From the NCBI RefSeq assembly GCF_041287255.1, contig NZ_JBGGTX010000004.1, positions 1-64,000 of the forward strand: 64,000 nucleotides of DNA, in the 5' to 3' direction. Below the pieces are notes generated by a model. It saw nothing but the letters and a program-made list of their open reading frames with translations, was not told where the DNA came from and made no database searches. Source of the DNA: Tamlana flava (lineage in GTDB: Bacteria; Bacteroidota; Bacteroidia; Flavobacteriales; Flavobacteriaceae). Positions 28,536 to 37,266 of the stretch are shown piece after piece (position 1 is the first letter of the stretch; each line of letters starts with the position of its first letter). The translations under genes were made by a program, and so were the position numbers.

Positions 28536-30041
28536 TTACTTTTGATTATCAGTTATTAAAGCCACCAAACTATTTAAGTACACCTCAATGTTTTCATAAC
28601 CAGAACTTAATTCATGCCCATTAGGGTTGTTATCTTCCACTTTTAACTTCATGGCAAGTTTCCACTCATCGGGCATGCCATCACCAGAAGTATCTGTGGA
28701 AGGCGTTTCAGATATTAACTCTGGCCAGCCACCTACATCACTTTGTGTATCGATAATACCTTTTGTACTGCCATTTGAACCTTCAAATGTGTATGTTTTG
28801 TTTTTTACTTCATCTGCAATTCTTGCATCGATTGCATCCCTTTTAAGGGAGGCCCCACCATACGCAATTACTTTATCGTAAGCCACAAAAGCAGAATGTG
28901 TATTTACATTGTTGTTTATATTGTGCGGTTCGGATATTTTCATGGCTGCTTTGTCTTCTTCCGAAACCGCGCCATAACTGCCATGGAATTGGTTGTAGAC
29001 GCCATAAGTCCAATTGTCTGTCGTTGCTTCCGTGCTACCTTCCACATAATTTCCGTCAATGTAGAATTTGCCCCAGATATCATAAACAGCAGTGCCAGCA
29101 ACCTTATTTTTGTCAATAGACATGATACGCGTTGTTTTTGTTGTTGCAGGTCCAGGTTTATAATAGCAATTTACTATATTAACGTTCATCGCTTCACCAC
29201 CATAAGCACTATTGCCTTGCCAGTTGTAAATAACGTTGTTTCTTAAATCTACCAAATCGGTTAGTGCGAAGGCTGAGCCAGCATATTCACCCAAGCGTGG
29301 ATTTCTACTATCATGATGGGCTAATAAATTATGGTGAAATGAAGCATTTTTACCTCCCCAAATACCGCCATAGCCATGGGAACCTTTATCATGGACAGAA
29401 TTACGTAAGCTTTCGGTAATAAAACACCATTGAAGCGTAGTGTTCTCATTGTTATATATTGAAACTGTTTCATCGGTTGACCAACTCATGGAACAATGGT
29501 CTATAATGATGTTTTTATGAAAACGACTACCAATGGCATCACCTTCTTGCTGGGCTTCATCACCCATTCTAAACCTCATGAACCTGATTATTACATTATC
29601 TGCATTGATGGAAACAGGGTAATTCTTTAAGCAAATTCCATCACCTGGAGCGGTTTGTCCAGCAATGGTAACATTACCATTGGTTAATTTTAATTCAGAA
29701 AGAAGTCTTATTGTTCCGGATACTTTAAAAATGATATAGCGAGCTCCAGTGGTATTAACAGCTTCTCGAAGACTTCCAGAACCATAATCATTCAACGTAG
29801 TTACAAAAAGAACTTTGCCACCACGTCCTCCAGTAGTGTTCATGCCAAATCCTTCAGCACCTGGAAAAGCAAACGCATCTTCTATAACCTGAACAGGTTG
29901 TTCTCCTGTTTCAGGCTCAGGCTCAGGTTCAGGTTCAACAATTTCAACTTCCTTTTCGTTATCGGTGGAAGATGGGCTACCACTACATGCAAAGCAAAAT
30001 GGAAGTACGAAGAATATAATGGTCTTAAAATAGAATTTCAT
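28536..30041 (-). CDS. PL1 pectate lyase lipoprotein
   Basis: A 501-aa lipoprotein (lipobox FACS, Cys19) with an acidic EPEPEPEPE spacer near residues 36-44, followed by a PL1 domain (FPGAEGFG near 60, GGRGGK, IIDHCSMSWSTDE, SRNPRLGE) and an EF-hand-like DTSGDGMPDEW near residue 457. The domain is paralogous to the first half of the neighbouring PL1-CE8 fusion. Role: surface-anchored beta-elimination of polygalacturonate; the acidic spacer probably holds the enzyme away from the membrane. It is the first gene of a likely two-gene unit with the fusion. Confidence 0.93.
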   Translation of the reverse strand: MKFYFKTIIFFVLPFCFACSGSPSSTDNEKEVEIVEPEPEPEPETGEQPVQVIEDAFAFPGAEGFGMNTTGGRGGKVLFVTTLNDYGSGSLREAVNTTGARYIIFKVSGTIRLLSELKLTNGNVTIAGQTAPGDGICLKNYPVSINADNVIIRFMRFRMGDEAQQEGDAIGSRFHKNIIIDHCSMSWSTDETVSIYNNENTTLQWCFITESLRNSVHDKGSHGYGGIWGGKNASFHHNLLAHHDSRNPRLGEYAGSAFALTDLVDLRNNVIYNWQGNSAYGGEAMNVNIVNCYYKPGPATTKTTRIMSIDKNKVAGTAVYDIWGKFYIDGNYVEGSTEATTDNWTYGVYNQFHGSYGAVSEEDKAAMKISEPHNINNNVNTHSAFVAYDKVIAYGGASLKRDAIDARIADEVKNKTYTFEGSNGSTKGIIDTQSDVGGWPELISETPSTDTSGDGMPDEWKLAMKLKVEDNNPNGHELSSGYENIEVYLNSLVALITDNQK

Positions 30042-30060
30042 CTGTTTATTTTTTTTAACG

Positions 30061-30096
30061 GTCAGATGTAACTTTCAATGTTAAAAATAATCATTT
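30061..30096 (-). promoter_or_regulatory. Conserved 36-bp upstream element, copy 2
   Basis: This is the second copy of the element at 24620-24655, with 30 of 36 positions identical. On the coding strand it contains TAACATTG, one mismatch from the TAnnTTTG -7 box, three bases before GTTACATCTGAC. This repeats the box-then-palindrome layout of the LacI-controlled promoters with a different palindrome. Confidence 0.5.
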
Positions 30097-30157
30097 CATT
30101 GTGTTAATAAATATTTTTTACCTGTGGTTTCAGGTCTTTAAATTTTAGATTATAGAA

Positions 30158-30223
30158 AAAGTGGATATCTTAAAGTATGTTCACTTTTTGAGATATCCAC
30201 TTTACTAGGTTAAAGAATTAACC
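30158..30223 (-). terminator. Terminator after the first susCD operon
   Basis: A perfect 13-bp inverted repeat, AAAGTGGATATCT (30158-30170) and AGATATCCACTTT (30191-30203), with a 20-base loop. On the minus strand a short T-run follows. A smaller 6-bp hairpin (GGTTAA AGAA TTAACC, 30208-30223) lies just before it in the direction of transcription. Confidence 0.75.
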
Positions 30224-30239
30224 TGAATAATGTTTTGAA

Positions 30240-31889
30240 TTATAATTGTACTCGCCATCTAGGATCGCCAGTATCATATTTACCAGGAAAACCTGAATCT
30301 TTAATATTAAAGTTATTGTTTTCTGGATCTTCCCATAAATCGTCCTGACTGCTATTTGCATTACCTACTGGTAGAGCTTCGATAGGATTAGAAGTCCATG
30401 AGAAATCTGAAACGGTATAAGTATTGCTTATGTCAAATAGGGTGTTGTCTAAACCTTCTCTACCTCGTATAGACACTACACCAGATTCACTTTTATCCCA
30501 GCAGTGGCCTATAATACTATTCTTAATAACAACGCCATTTGTAATATTGTTTTTACCATCGCCACCTCGCCATCTAAGCATCTGTCGCCCAGATTCATTA
30601 ATATTAGCCATGGTACAGTTTTCAATCAATACAGACTCAGAATTATTTCTAGAAGCCAAGAAATATATGGTACGGTTAAAAGTACTGTTGGTTAACATGA
30701 TATTTTTAAGAATAGCAGTGTCTTTGTCGCAGGTTGCTACGCCATAGCCATTAATGCTATCTACTACACTATTGTTTATGATATAATTATTTACCACGGA
30801 TGGATTATCCTTTTGTCTAAATATCCCTCTAAAGTTGGTAACGTAACAATTATCAATGCTAAACTCATTTAATGTAGCTGCTTTACTTATATTAATTACA
30901 TATTTACCCCCCCAATCCGTTCCACGGAGTTCTAAATCAATAAAACGCAAGTGATCTACATTAGAGCCATCATCTAAATCAAAATTACCTGGGAATAAAA
31001 GTCTTGCTTTTTGCTCTCCAAAGCCATAGGCAGCTCTTATGGTGAGCGATTTATTAAGTGAAACCCCAGGGGCGTCATATTCAACTCCTCTTTTAACTAG
31101 AATGATGTCACCATCATTAGCACTGGCCACAGCTGTCTCTACGGCAGTTCTATCTTCACTGTCACTTAAGTCAATAACGTTTGGCAGTGAGGTATCAATA
31201 TCTGGAGTTAATGTGGTATAGTTTACCCAACCTCTTAAATCAGAGCCACTATAAATGGCTATTTGATATTCCGTTTCAGGGCTTAAACCAAAAACAAAAG
31301 ATTCACCTGCTTCTTGTTGTTCTGCGGTCACTGGTGTTTCATCAAAAAGTGGTGTTGTAAGTTTCAAATCACTTGCAGCAAATACCTTTATACCTGTTAC
31401 AGGAGCTCCAAGCACTGTCCATGTTACTCTGGCCCCCACATCGGTTACATCAGAAACTGAAGGAACATTTAAAATAGTAGGGAACCGCTCCGTTCTGACA
31501 TTGCCTAAATCGGCAACTTTACTGTCAAATTCTGGTTCGGAGGCATGAGCCGTGGCTCGAACTTGGTATAAAGTATTCCAGAATAACTCTTCCCCAACCG
31601 TATTGGCATTGATTTCTACATAACTGACATCAGATAAAATAGTGTATTCGATGGTTGCAAAAGTGTCTCTACTTACTTCTAAAGTATAACCAACAGCCTC
31701 TTTTAAACTTCCCATATTGACTATGATGGTATTTCCTTCGGCGTATAATTCTTCGTTAAGGACAGGACGAAACAAACGCGTTTTATCGAATGTTTGGGAA
31801 TCCTTATTGTCACAGGCGTTAAACATGCTAACAATCAAGGATAAAAACAGTAGTGTCCTGAAATTAAAAATATTACATTTATTTTTCAT
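30240..31889 (-). CDS. Probable surface glycan-binding lipoprotein, DUF5123/DUF4957-like
   Basis: A 549-aa lipoprotein (lipobox FNAC, Cys26). Residues about 38-135 and 140-235 are fibronectin-III-like repeats (YTLEVSRDTF..., PETEYQIAIYSG). Residues about 240-549 form a parallel beta-helix without lyase or hydrolase catalytic motifs, of the DUF4957/DUF5123 kind found beside SusC/SusD in Bacteroides pectin loci. It is the third gene after susC and susD, the place usually taken by SusE/SusF or surface glycan-binding proteins. Inferred role: pectin capture at the cell surface. An unrecognised lyase activity cannot be excluded. Confidence 0.8.
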   Translation of the reverse strand: MKNKCNIFNFRTLLFLSLIVSMFNACDNKDSQTFDKTRLFRPVLNEELYAEGNTIIVNMGSLKEAVGYTLEVSRDTFATIEYTILSDVSYVEINANTVGEELFWNTLYQVRATAHASEPEFDSKVADLGNVRTERFPTILNVPSVSDVTDVGARVTWTVLGAPVTGIKVFAASDLKLTTPLFDETPVTAEQQEAGESFVFGLSPETEYQIAIYSGSDLRGWVNYTTLTPDIDTSLPNVIDLSDSEDRTAVETAVASANDGDIILVKRGVEYDAPGVSLNKSLTIRAAYGFGEQKARLLFPGNFDLDDGSNVDHLRFIDLELRGTDWGGKYVINISKAATLNEFSIDNCYVTNFRGIFRQKDNPSVVNNYIINNSVVDSINGYGVATCDKDTAILKNIMLTNSTFNRTIYFLASRNNSESVLIENCTMANINESGRQMLRWRGGDGKNNITNGVVIKNSIIGHCWDKSESGVVSIRGREGLDNTLFDISNTYTVSDFSWTSNPIEALPVGNANSSQDDLWEDPENNNFNIKDSGFPGKYDTGDPRWRVQL

Positions 31890-31906
31890 GTCTTTAATAT
31901 TAGTTG

Positions 31907-33736
31907 TTAAAATTGATAGCCATCATTAGCAAGAGTTCCCTTACTGTTTACAACGGCAGTTGACGGTATTGGGAAAATGTACCTTACGGCTTTATTAGCC
32001 GCTCCAGGACCGTTAAGATAATTTTCATAGTCATTTAAAATCCAATCCTCATATGTTGTGGCGTCATCATGAAGTGCGATTAAAAATGCTTGTCTTTCCC
32101 AAGTTTCATCTGCGGCTGCTACATAGGAGTCTGGATTTAAAACTACGAAATCTCCATTTTCATCAGTTTTCCAATACATATAATCGGGGCCAGTGCCGGT
32201 GCCATTAAATGCAGCATCAGCTAAATCTTTCAAACCTTGAACGGTTTCTTCTACTTTATCATAATAAAGATTCCATCGGATGAGTTCATATTTGCGAATA
32301 AATTCACCACCAAACTCCCAAGCACGTTCGTCAACAATAGCTTCAAAGAAAGATTCTGTATCGCTCAAACTATCAACGTATAAATCTACTTTGGCACTCC
32401 AATCGGCAGGGTCAAAGGCTCTCTGACGAACCCGTTTTAAAGCATTTTTAGCTTCAGAAGTAGGACCGTTTAATTCATTTTCAGCTTCCGCATACATTAA
32501 AATCACATCGGCATAACGCATCATGGGCCAGTTAATGCCAGTACCTTTTGCCGATTCTCTACCAGGAGGGGTGTCTAAAAACCATCGACTCCATTTTCCT
32601 TGAGAAACGTTTGTTCCTACATGTTCGTATACCGCCCCACCATTTGTGCTTTCTGCCGTAATTTCGTATAAACCACAGGTTACTTCTCTGCGTAAATCTT
32701 TACTGTCAAAGGACATGTAATAGGTTAATGGCATAGACATGTAGTTGCCCCCTGATCCATAGTCATGTTTAGCGGTACTTCCGCCTACAACACTAATGCC
32801 ATGATTCCAACCTACATCACCACTACCAACTGCAAAAGGTATTTCAAAAAGAATATCGCTATTGGTAGGGGCAATGAATTTACATTGATTTAAAAATATT
32901 TGTCTAAAATCTCTAGGTAATTCACGATCTTTTAAATCCATCAATTTTTTCGAGTAATCTCTGGCAATGGTATAGAATGTTTTATAATCACCATCCCTAA
33001 CCATATTAAGCTCAGGTGTTAAATAATAGCCGCCACGTTGTAGCGCTAAACGGGCAATCATACCTATAGTGTATTCGCGATTTACTTGTTCAATACCATA
33101 GGGTAATTGGTCGGCCCATTGCATACCTTCCTCTACATCTCTTAATGCTTGAATTTCGTTTGCAAGAATGATATTTCTATGGGTTTTTGGTAGAAGGAAA
33201 TTATCACCGGCAACTGGCGCATTTGTAACGTATGGTACATCACCAAAATAAAAAGTTAACATACTGTACCAATAGGCTCTTAACGTATACGCTTCACCCA
33301 ACAATTGACTGAATGTGTTTTTAACTGTAATATCTGAGGATTCCAAAAAGCCACTGTTTGTGATGCCTTGAATGGCAATATTCGCATCTCTTATGGAGGT
33401 ATATGCAAAGGTCCAGACAATGTCCAAATCACGATTACTTTCAACAGCCTCCAGGTTCCAAATTTGGTACCTTTCGCCTGCACTGGTCCAACCAGATTGC
33501 CTTTCAACATCGGTATTACCGGTCATGTTGTTGGATAATCTAGACCTAAAGGCATCTTGATTAAAATAGGAGTAAATGGCGTTCACTCCATTTCTGGCGT
33601 CATCAACATTTGAATAGACATAATCTAAATCGAATGTTGAAATGGAATCGGGTTCAAAAAAATCCTTACTACAAGATCCTAATGTAAGCATCAAGGTAAG
33701 CAGGACACAAATTTTGTTAATATTCTTTATTTTCAT
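31907..33736 (-). CDS. susD: SusD/RagB-family surface glycan-binding lipoprotein
   Basis: A 609-aa lipoprotein (lipobox LGSC, Cys22) starting with the family hallmark SKDFFEPDSIS. The TPR-like N-terminal half includes LLGEAYTLRAYWYSMLTFYFGDVPYV near residues 143-168, and the C-terminal third holds MRYADVILMYAEAENEL near 414-430. Role: the lid subunit that loads oligosaccharides into the SusC channel. It lies 13 bases after susC in the same operon. The glycan is inferred as homogalacturonan oligosaccharides from context only. Confidence 0.95.
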   Translation of the reverse strand: MKIKNINKICVLLTLMLTLGSCSKDFFEPDSISTFDLDYVYSNVDDARNGVNAIYSYFNQDAFRSRLSNNMTGNTDVERQSGWTSAGERYQIWNLEAVESNRDLDIVWTFAYTSIRDANIAIQGITNSGFLESSDITVKNTFSQLLGEAYTLRAYWYSMLTFYFGDVPYVTNAPVAGDNFLLPKTHRNIILANEIQALRDVEEGMQWADQLPYGIEQVNREYTIGMIARLALQRGGYYLTPELNMVRDGDYKTFYTIARDYSKKLMDLKDRELPRDFRQIFLNQCKFIAPTNSDILFEIPFAVGSGDVGWNHGISVVGGSTAKHDYGSGGNYMSMPLTYYMSFDSKDLRREVTCGLYEITAESTNGGAVYEHVGTNVSQGKWSRWFLDTPPGRESAKGTGINWPMMRYADVILMYAEAENELNGPTSEAKNALKRVRQRAFDPADWSAKVDLYVDSLSDTESFFEAIVDERAWEFGGEFIRKYELIRWNLYYDKVEETVQGLKDLADAAFNGTGTGPDYMYWKTDENGDFVVLNPDSYVAAADETWERQAFLIALHDDATTYEDWILNDYENYLNGPGAANKAVRYIFPIPSTAVVNSKGTLANDGYQF

Positions 33737-33749
33737 AATACTAATTTTT

Positions 33750-36700
33750 TTAAAATGTTACATTAAGACCAACAGTGTACGATCTACTCCTTGGGAATGA
33801 AGAGTTATCGATTCCAGGTGTAAGCGGGTTACTGCTTGAGTTCACCTCGGGATCATACCCAGAATATTTTGTCCAAATAAATAGATTACTTCCGGTTGCA
33901 TAAAGTCTACATTGAGACATTCCTAATTTTGATATCCAGCTTTGGGGGAAATTATACCCCAAGGTAACGTTGTTTAACCTTAAGAAGGAACCGTCCTCAA
34001 CGGCCCACGAATGGATAACAGCTTGTGCTACACCATGACTGGCATGGGACCATATGGTTTTATCTTGATTTAATTCATCTAAGTCGTTTAAATCTGTAAC
34101 GACAGCGCCAGGTGTTCCTGTATATTGCCCCTCAGGATCTATATAAGTAAATCTGTTGGCAGAATTCATAGTATTTAATAGGTTTCCATAGGTAATTCTT
34201 CTAAACTGGTTGTATTGAATCTTACCGGTGTTATAAACGTCGTTGCCTTTTTGGAAATTAAAGAACGCCGATAAATCGAACCCTTTATATCTTGCATTAA
34301 AACCAAAACCTCCTTGAAAATCTGGGAGTGTATTTCCAATTACCTTTCTATCATTGCCATCAATTATGCCATCTCCGTTGAGGTCTTTTAATTTTAAAAA
34401 TCCGGGTCTAATATTCGCGTTACCCACCACTGGTCCAGAATCAGGTACATCATCCCTTGGTGTATATTTTCCTGTTGCAGGATCATATCGTTGAGTTCCA
34501 TCATCATTCCTGAAATCATCCGTGGAATAAAAGCCATCAGTAACATAGCCATAAATATCACCAATTGGACCACCAACACGCAAGTAGTAATCAGTAATCT
34601 CCTTTAAATCGGTACTGGCCCAATTGGAGATTTCAAAACGTTCATTGGTTCCATCTAACCTATCAATAGTAAATTTATTTACCCCAATGTTACCGTTAAT
34701 TGATAGGCTAAAGTCTTTATTTTCGATAAGATATGCGGTTAACCCTAATTCAACTCCTTCATTAGAAGTGGTACCAATATTACCCCATTGGGTATTGAAC
34801 CCGGTATTATTCGGGATAGCAGATTGTAGTAATAAATCTCTAGTTTCGTTTTTATAATAATCTAAATTACCATTTAAACGTTTATTAAACAATAAGAAAT
34901 CTAAACCAAGATTGTTTGTTGTAGTAGTCTCCCACTTTAAATCTGGGTTGTAAAGGGAGGAACTACTTGGGGTATAGTATACATTAAAAACATTACCAAA
35001 ACCTGGACCGCGATTAGTGGTACCCTCAAAAAGAAATTGAGTAGAAGTAGGATCAATTCTATCATTACCGGTTTCTCCGTAGCTAATTCTTAATTTTAAT
35101 TTATCAACAAACCCTACGCCTTCCATAAAATCTTCTTCCTCAATTTTCCAAGCAAAAGCTAGTGCAGGGAAAATACCTAAACGATTTTCTTTTTTAAACC
35201 TACTTGATTGATCGGCTCTAGCGGTTAATGTCCATACATATTTGTTTTGCAATTGAAAATCTGCACGTGTGAAGAAGGACAATCTGTTAGAGTCTGTGAA
35301 TTCAGAAGAACTGATTCGGTCTAATCGACCAAAGGCCGTATTAGCGAATAATTCTTCGGGGGTAATGGATAAACGGAAGTCCTCAAAACGAGCAAAATTA
35401 CTTTTTCCTCCATCAGACGATGCTTCATGACCGATCAATAAATCTAGTTTAGAGTCAGTCCATTCTTTTTTATAGTTTAAGGTGTTCACCCATCTATAAT
35501 TTTGAGACTCTGTAATTGTTCTTTGGCCTAATGGCATACTACCACCATTATTAAACGATTCTCCTGTTAATGGTCCCCAAAATCTTCGTTCTTCATAAAA
35601 ATCTTTTTGGGATGTGTAGGTCGATTTTGCGGTTAATTCATCCGTTATGGCCCAAGCAAGACTAGTATTAAGAACATATTGGTTATATTGTCTTCTTCTC
35701 CAGTTTTGTCTTGTTATTTGCTCAACAGGTGTTGTTAGACTTTCAATAAATTGCTGAAAATCGTTATCACCATCAACCTGGGTAAAATCAATGTCCAATT
35801 CATCAGCAATACCATTTGTTGGCCTGGTTTGAACGGCACTTTTTACATTTACTCCTGTTCCTGCCCTCTCAGTACTGGTGATTCTGGTAGAGGCATCAAA
35901 TGTAAGTCTGTCGGATATTTTTTGATTTAACTTAAAGTTAATCGCTGTTCTTTTATAACCAGAGTTATCCAATAAACCTTGCTCGTCGTTGTGAGATACA
36001 CTCAGGTTAATTTTAGTCATTTCGCTTCCTCCACCAACTGTAACATTATGATATTGTGAAAGTCTTGTTTTACCAAATAACTCATCTTGCCAGTCGGTAG
36101 CTGGTTTTTGTCTGTAAAGTTCCAGATCTTCGTAAACTCCAAAAAACTTTTCAAAACTTCTTAATCGAGCTTCGCTCTGTAAGATAGAGTGTTCATAATT
36201 GGCCAAAGCAAATTCATAAGGGCTTAAAACATCATACTTACGTTCTTCAGGCAGTGTGTTGAACTTTAAAAAGTTGTTGTAAGAAACGGCAATTTTTCCT
36301 TCTACAGGGCTTTTGGTGGTTACCACAATTACACCATTAGAGGCTTGAGCTCCATATACAGCTGTAGCTGAGGCATCTTTTAAAACATCAATACTTGCAA
36401 TGTCATTAGGTGGAATGTCATTAATATTGTCAACTATAAATCCATCAACCACATAAAGCGGTGAATTATCTTGGGTGATTGACCCCCCTCCTCTTACTCT
36501 AATTCGAATATCTGCTCCGGGTTCACCATCAGCGGTAGTTACGTTTACACCGGGTAATCTTCCCGAAAGGGCTTCGGCCGCATTGGCTACAGGGATTTTT
36601 GCAAGTTCTTTGCTAGAAATACTGGCCGTAGAACCGGTCATATCATCTTTTCTTACTTTTCCATAACCATAATCAACAATAACAATCTCGTCTAAAGATG

Positions 36701-37070
36701 TAATATCTTCTTCCATAGTAACATTAATTGTCGATTGGTTACTTACTGGCACTTCTTGAGTGATATACCCAAGATATGAGAAAACCAAGGTGGCATTGGG
36801 AGAAACATCAGTTAGTGTGTAGTTACCATCAAAATCGGTTGCAGCACCCTTAGCAGTGCCTTTAACAAGTACAGATACTCCAGGCAACCCACCTCCTAAA
36901 GTACCATCAGTCACAACACCATTAACGGTTTTATTTTGAGCCATCATATAAGTACTACATAATGCAAAAACAAAATAAAGCAAAACGAAATGGTACTTTT
37001 TCAAATACGATTTGTTGGTTTCTCTTACGTTGGGTTTGAGGAACCAATAAAGGATTAGTCTCTTAGTCAT
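33750..37070 (-). CDS. susC: SusC/RagA-family TonB-dependent outer membrane transporter
   Basis: A 1106-aa protein. After the signal region (ending YMMAQ near residue 45) comes a carboxypeptidase-regulatory-like domain (about 48-125, GVVTDGTLGGGLPGVSV), a plug (about 140-255, with the VYVVDGF-type LYVVDGF and NDIASIDVLKDASATAVYG) and a beta-barrel ending in a terminal phenylalanine. Role: TonB-driven import of pectic oligosaccharides with SusD. The N-terminus from the ATG at 37070 carries 22 unusual residues before YLKKYHF; a TTG at that point would give a conventional signal peptide, so the exact start is open. It is controlled by a LacI-type operator. Confidence 0.95.
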   Translation of the reverse strand: MTKRLILYWFLKPNVRETNKSYLKKYHFVLLYFVFALCSTYMMAQNKTVNGVVTDGTLGGGLPGVSVLVKGTAKGAATDFDGNYTLTDVSPNATLVFSYLGYITQEVPVSNQSTINVTMEEDITSLDEIVIVDYGYGKVRKDDMTGSTASISSKELAKIPVANAAEALSGRLPGVNVTTADGEPGADIRIRVRGGGSITQDNSPLYVVDGFIVDNINDIPPNDIASIDVLKDASATAVYGAQASNGVIVVTTKSPVEGKIAVSYNNFLKFNTLPEERKYDVLSPYEFALANYEHSILQSEARLRSFEKFFGVYEDLELYRQKPATDWQDELFGKTRLSQYHNVTVGGGSEMTKINLSVSHNDEQGLLDNSGYKRTAINFKLNQKISDRLTFDASTRITSTERAGTGVNVKSAVQTRPTNGIADELDIDFTQVDGDNDFQQFIESLTTPVEQITRQNWRRRQYNQYVLNTSLAWAITDELTAKSTYTSQKDFYEERRFWGPLTGESFNNGGSMPLGQRTITESQNYRWVNTLNYKKEWTDSKLDLLIGHEASSDGGKSNFARFEDFRLSITPEELFANTAFGRLDRISSSEFTDSNRLSFFTRADFQLQNKYVWTLTARADQSSRFKKENRLGIFPALAFAWKIEEEDFMEGVGFVDKLKLRISYGETGNDRIDPTSTQFLFEGTTNRGPGFGNVFNVYYTPSSSSLYNPDLKWETTTTNNLGLDFLLFNKRLNGNLDYYKNETRDLLLQSAIPNNTGFNTQWGNIGTTSNEGVELGLTAYLIENKDFSLSINGNIGVNKFTIDRLDGTNERFEISNWASTDLKEITDYYLRVGGPIGDIYGYVTDGFYSTDDFRNDDGTQRYDPATGKYTPRDDVPDSGPVVGNANIRPGFLKLKDLNGDGIIDGNDRKVIGNTLPDFQGGFGFNARYKGFDLSAFFNFQKGNDVYNTGKIQYNQFRRITYGNLLNTMNSANRFTYIDPEGQYTGTPGAVVTDLNDLDELNQDKTIWSHASHGVAQAVIHSWAVEDGSFLRLNNVTLGYNFPQSWISKLGMSQCRLYATGSNLFIWTKYSGYDPEVNSSSNPLTPGIDNSSFPRSRSYTVGLNVTF

Positions 37071-37107
37071 AAATTACTTAGTTTAGTGAATAATTTTAGT
37101 TATAATT

Positions 37108-37152
37108 TGTAATCGATTGCACGAATTTATTATATTTTTTTGACAATCCAAA
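37108..37152 (-). promoter_or_regulatory. susC1 promoter with LacI-type operator
   Basis: On the minus strand TTTG (37149-37152), exactly 19 bases and TAAATTCG (37122-37129) precede TGCAATCGATTACA (37108-37121). The leader to the ATG at 37070 is about 40 nt. Confidence 0.78.
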
Positions 37153-37266
37153 TAAAAAAGGTGTAATTTTCCATAAGTCCATCATTTTTGAAAGAAAAAA
37201 TTGATTTTCATGCCCAATTAGAATAAAGCACTTAAAATAATCAATAAAAGCAAATAATTCACCAAA

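Noticed and set aside
29911..29938. Short tandem repeat of a GGCTCA/GGTTCA unit
   Set aside because: It encodes the EPEPEPEPE spacer of the PL1 lipoprotein, a common low-complexity linker, not a separate element.
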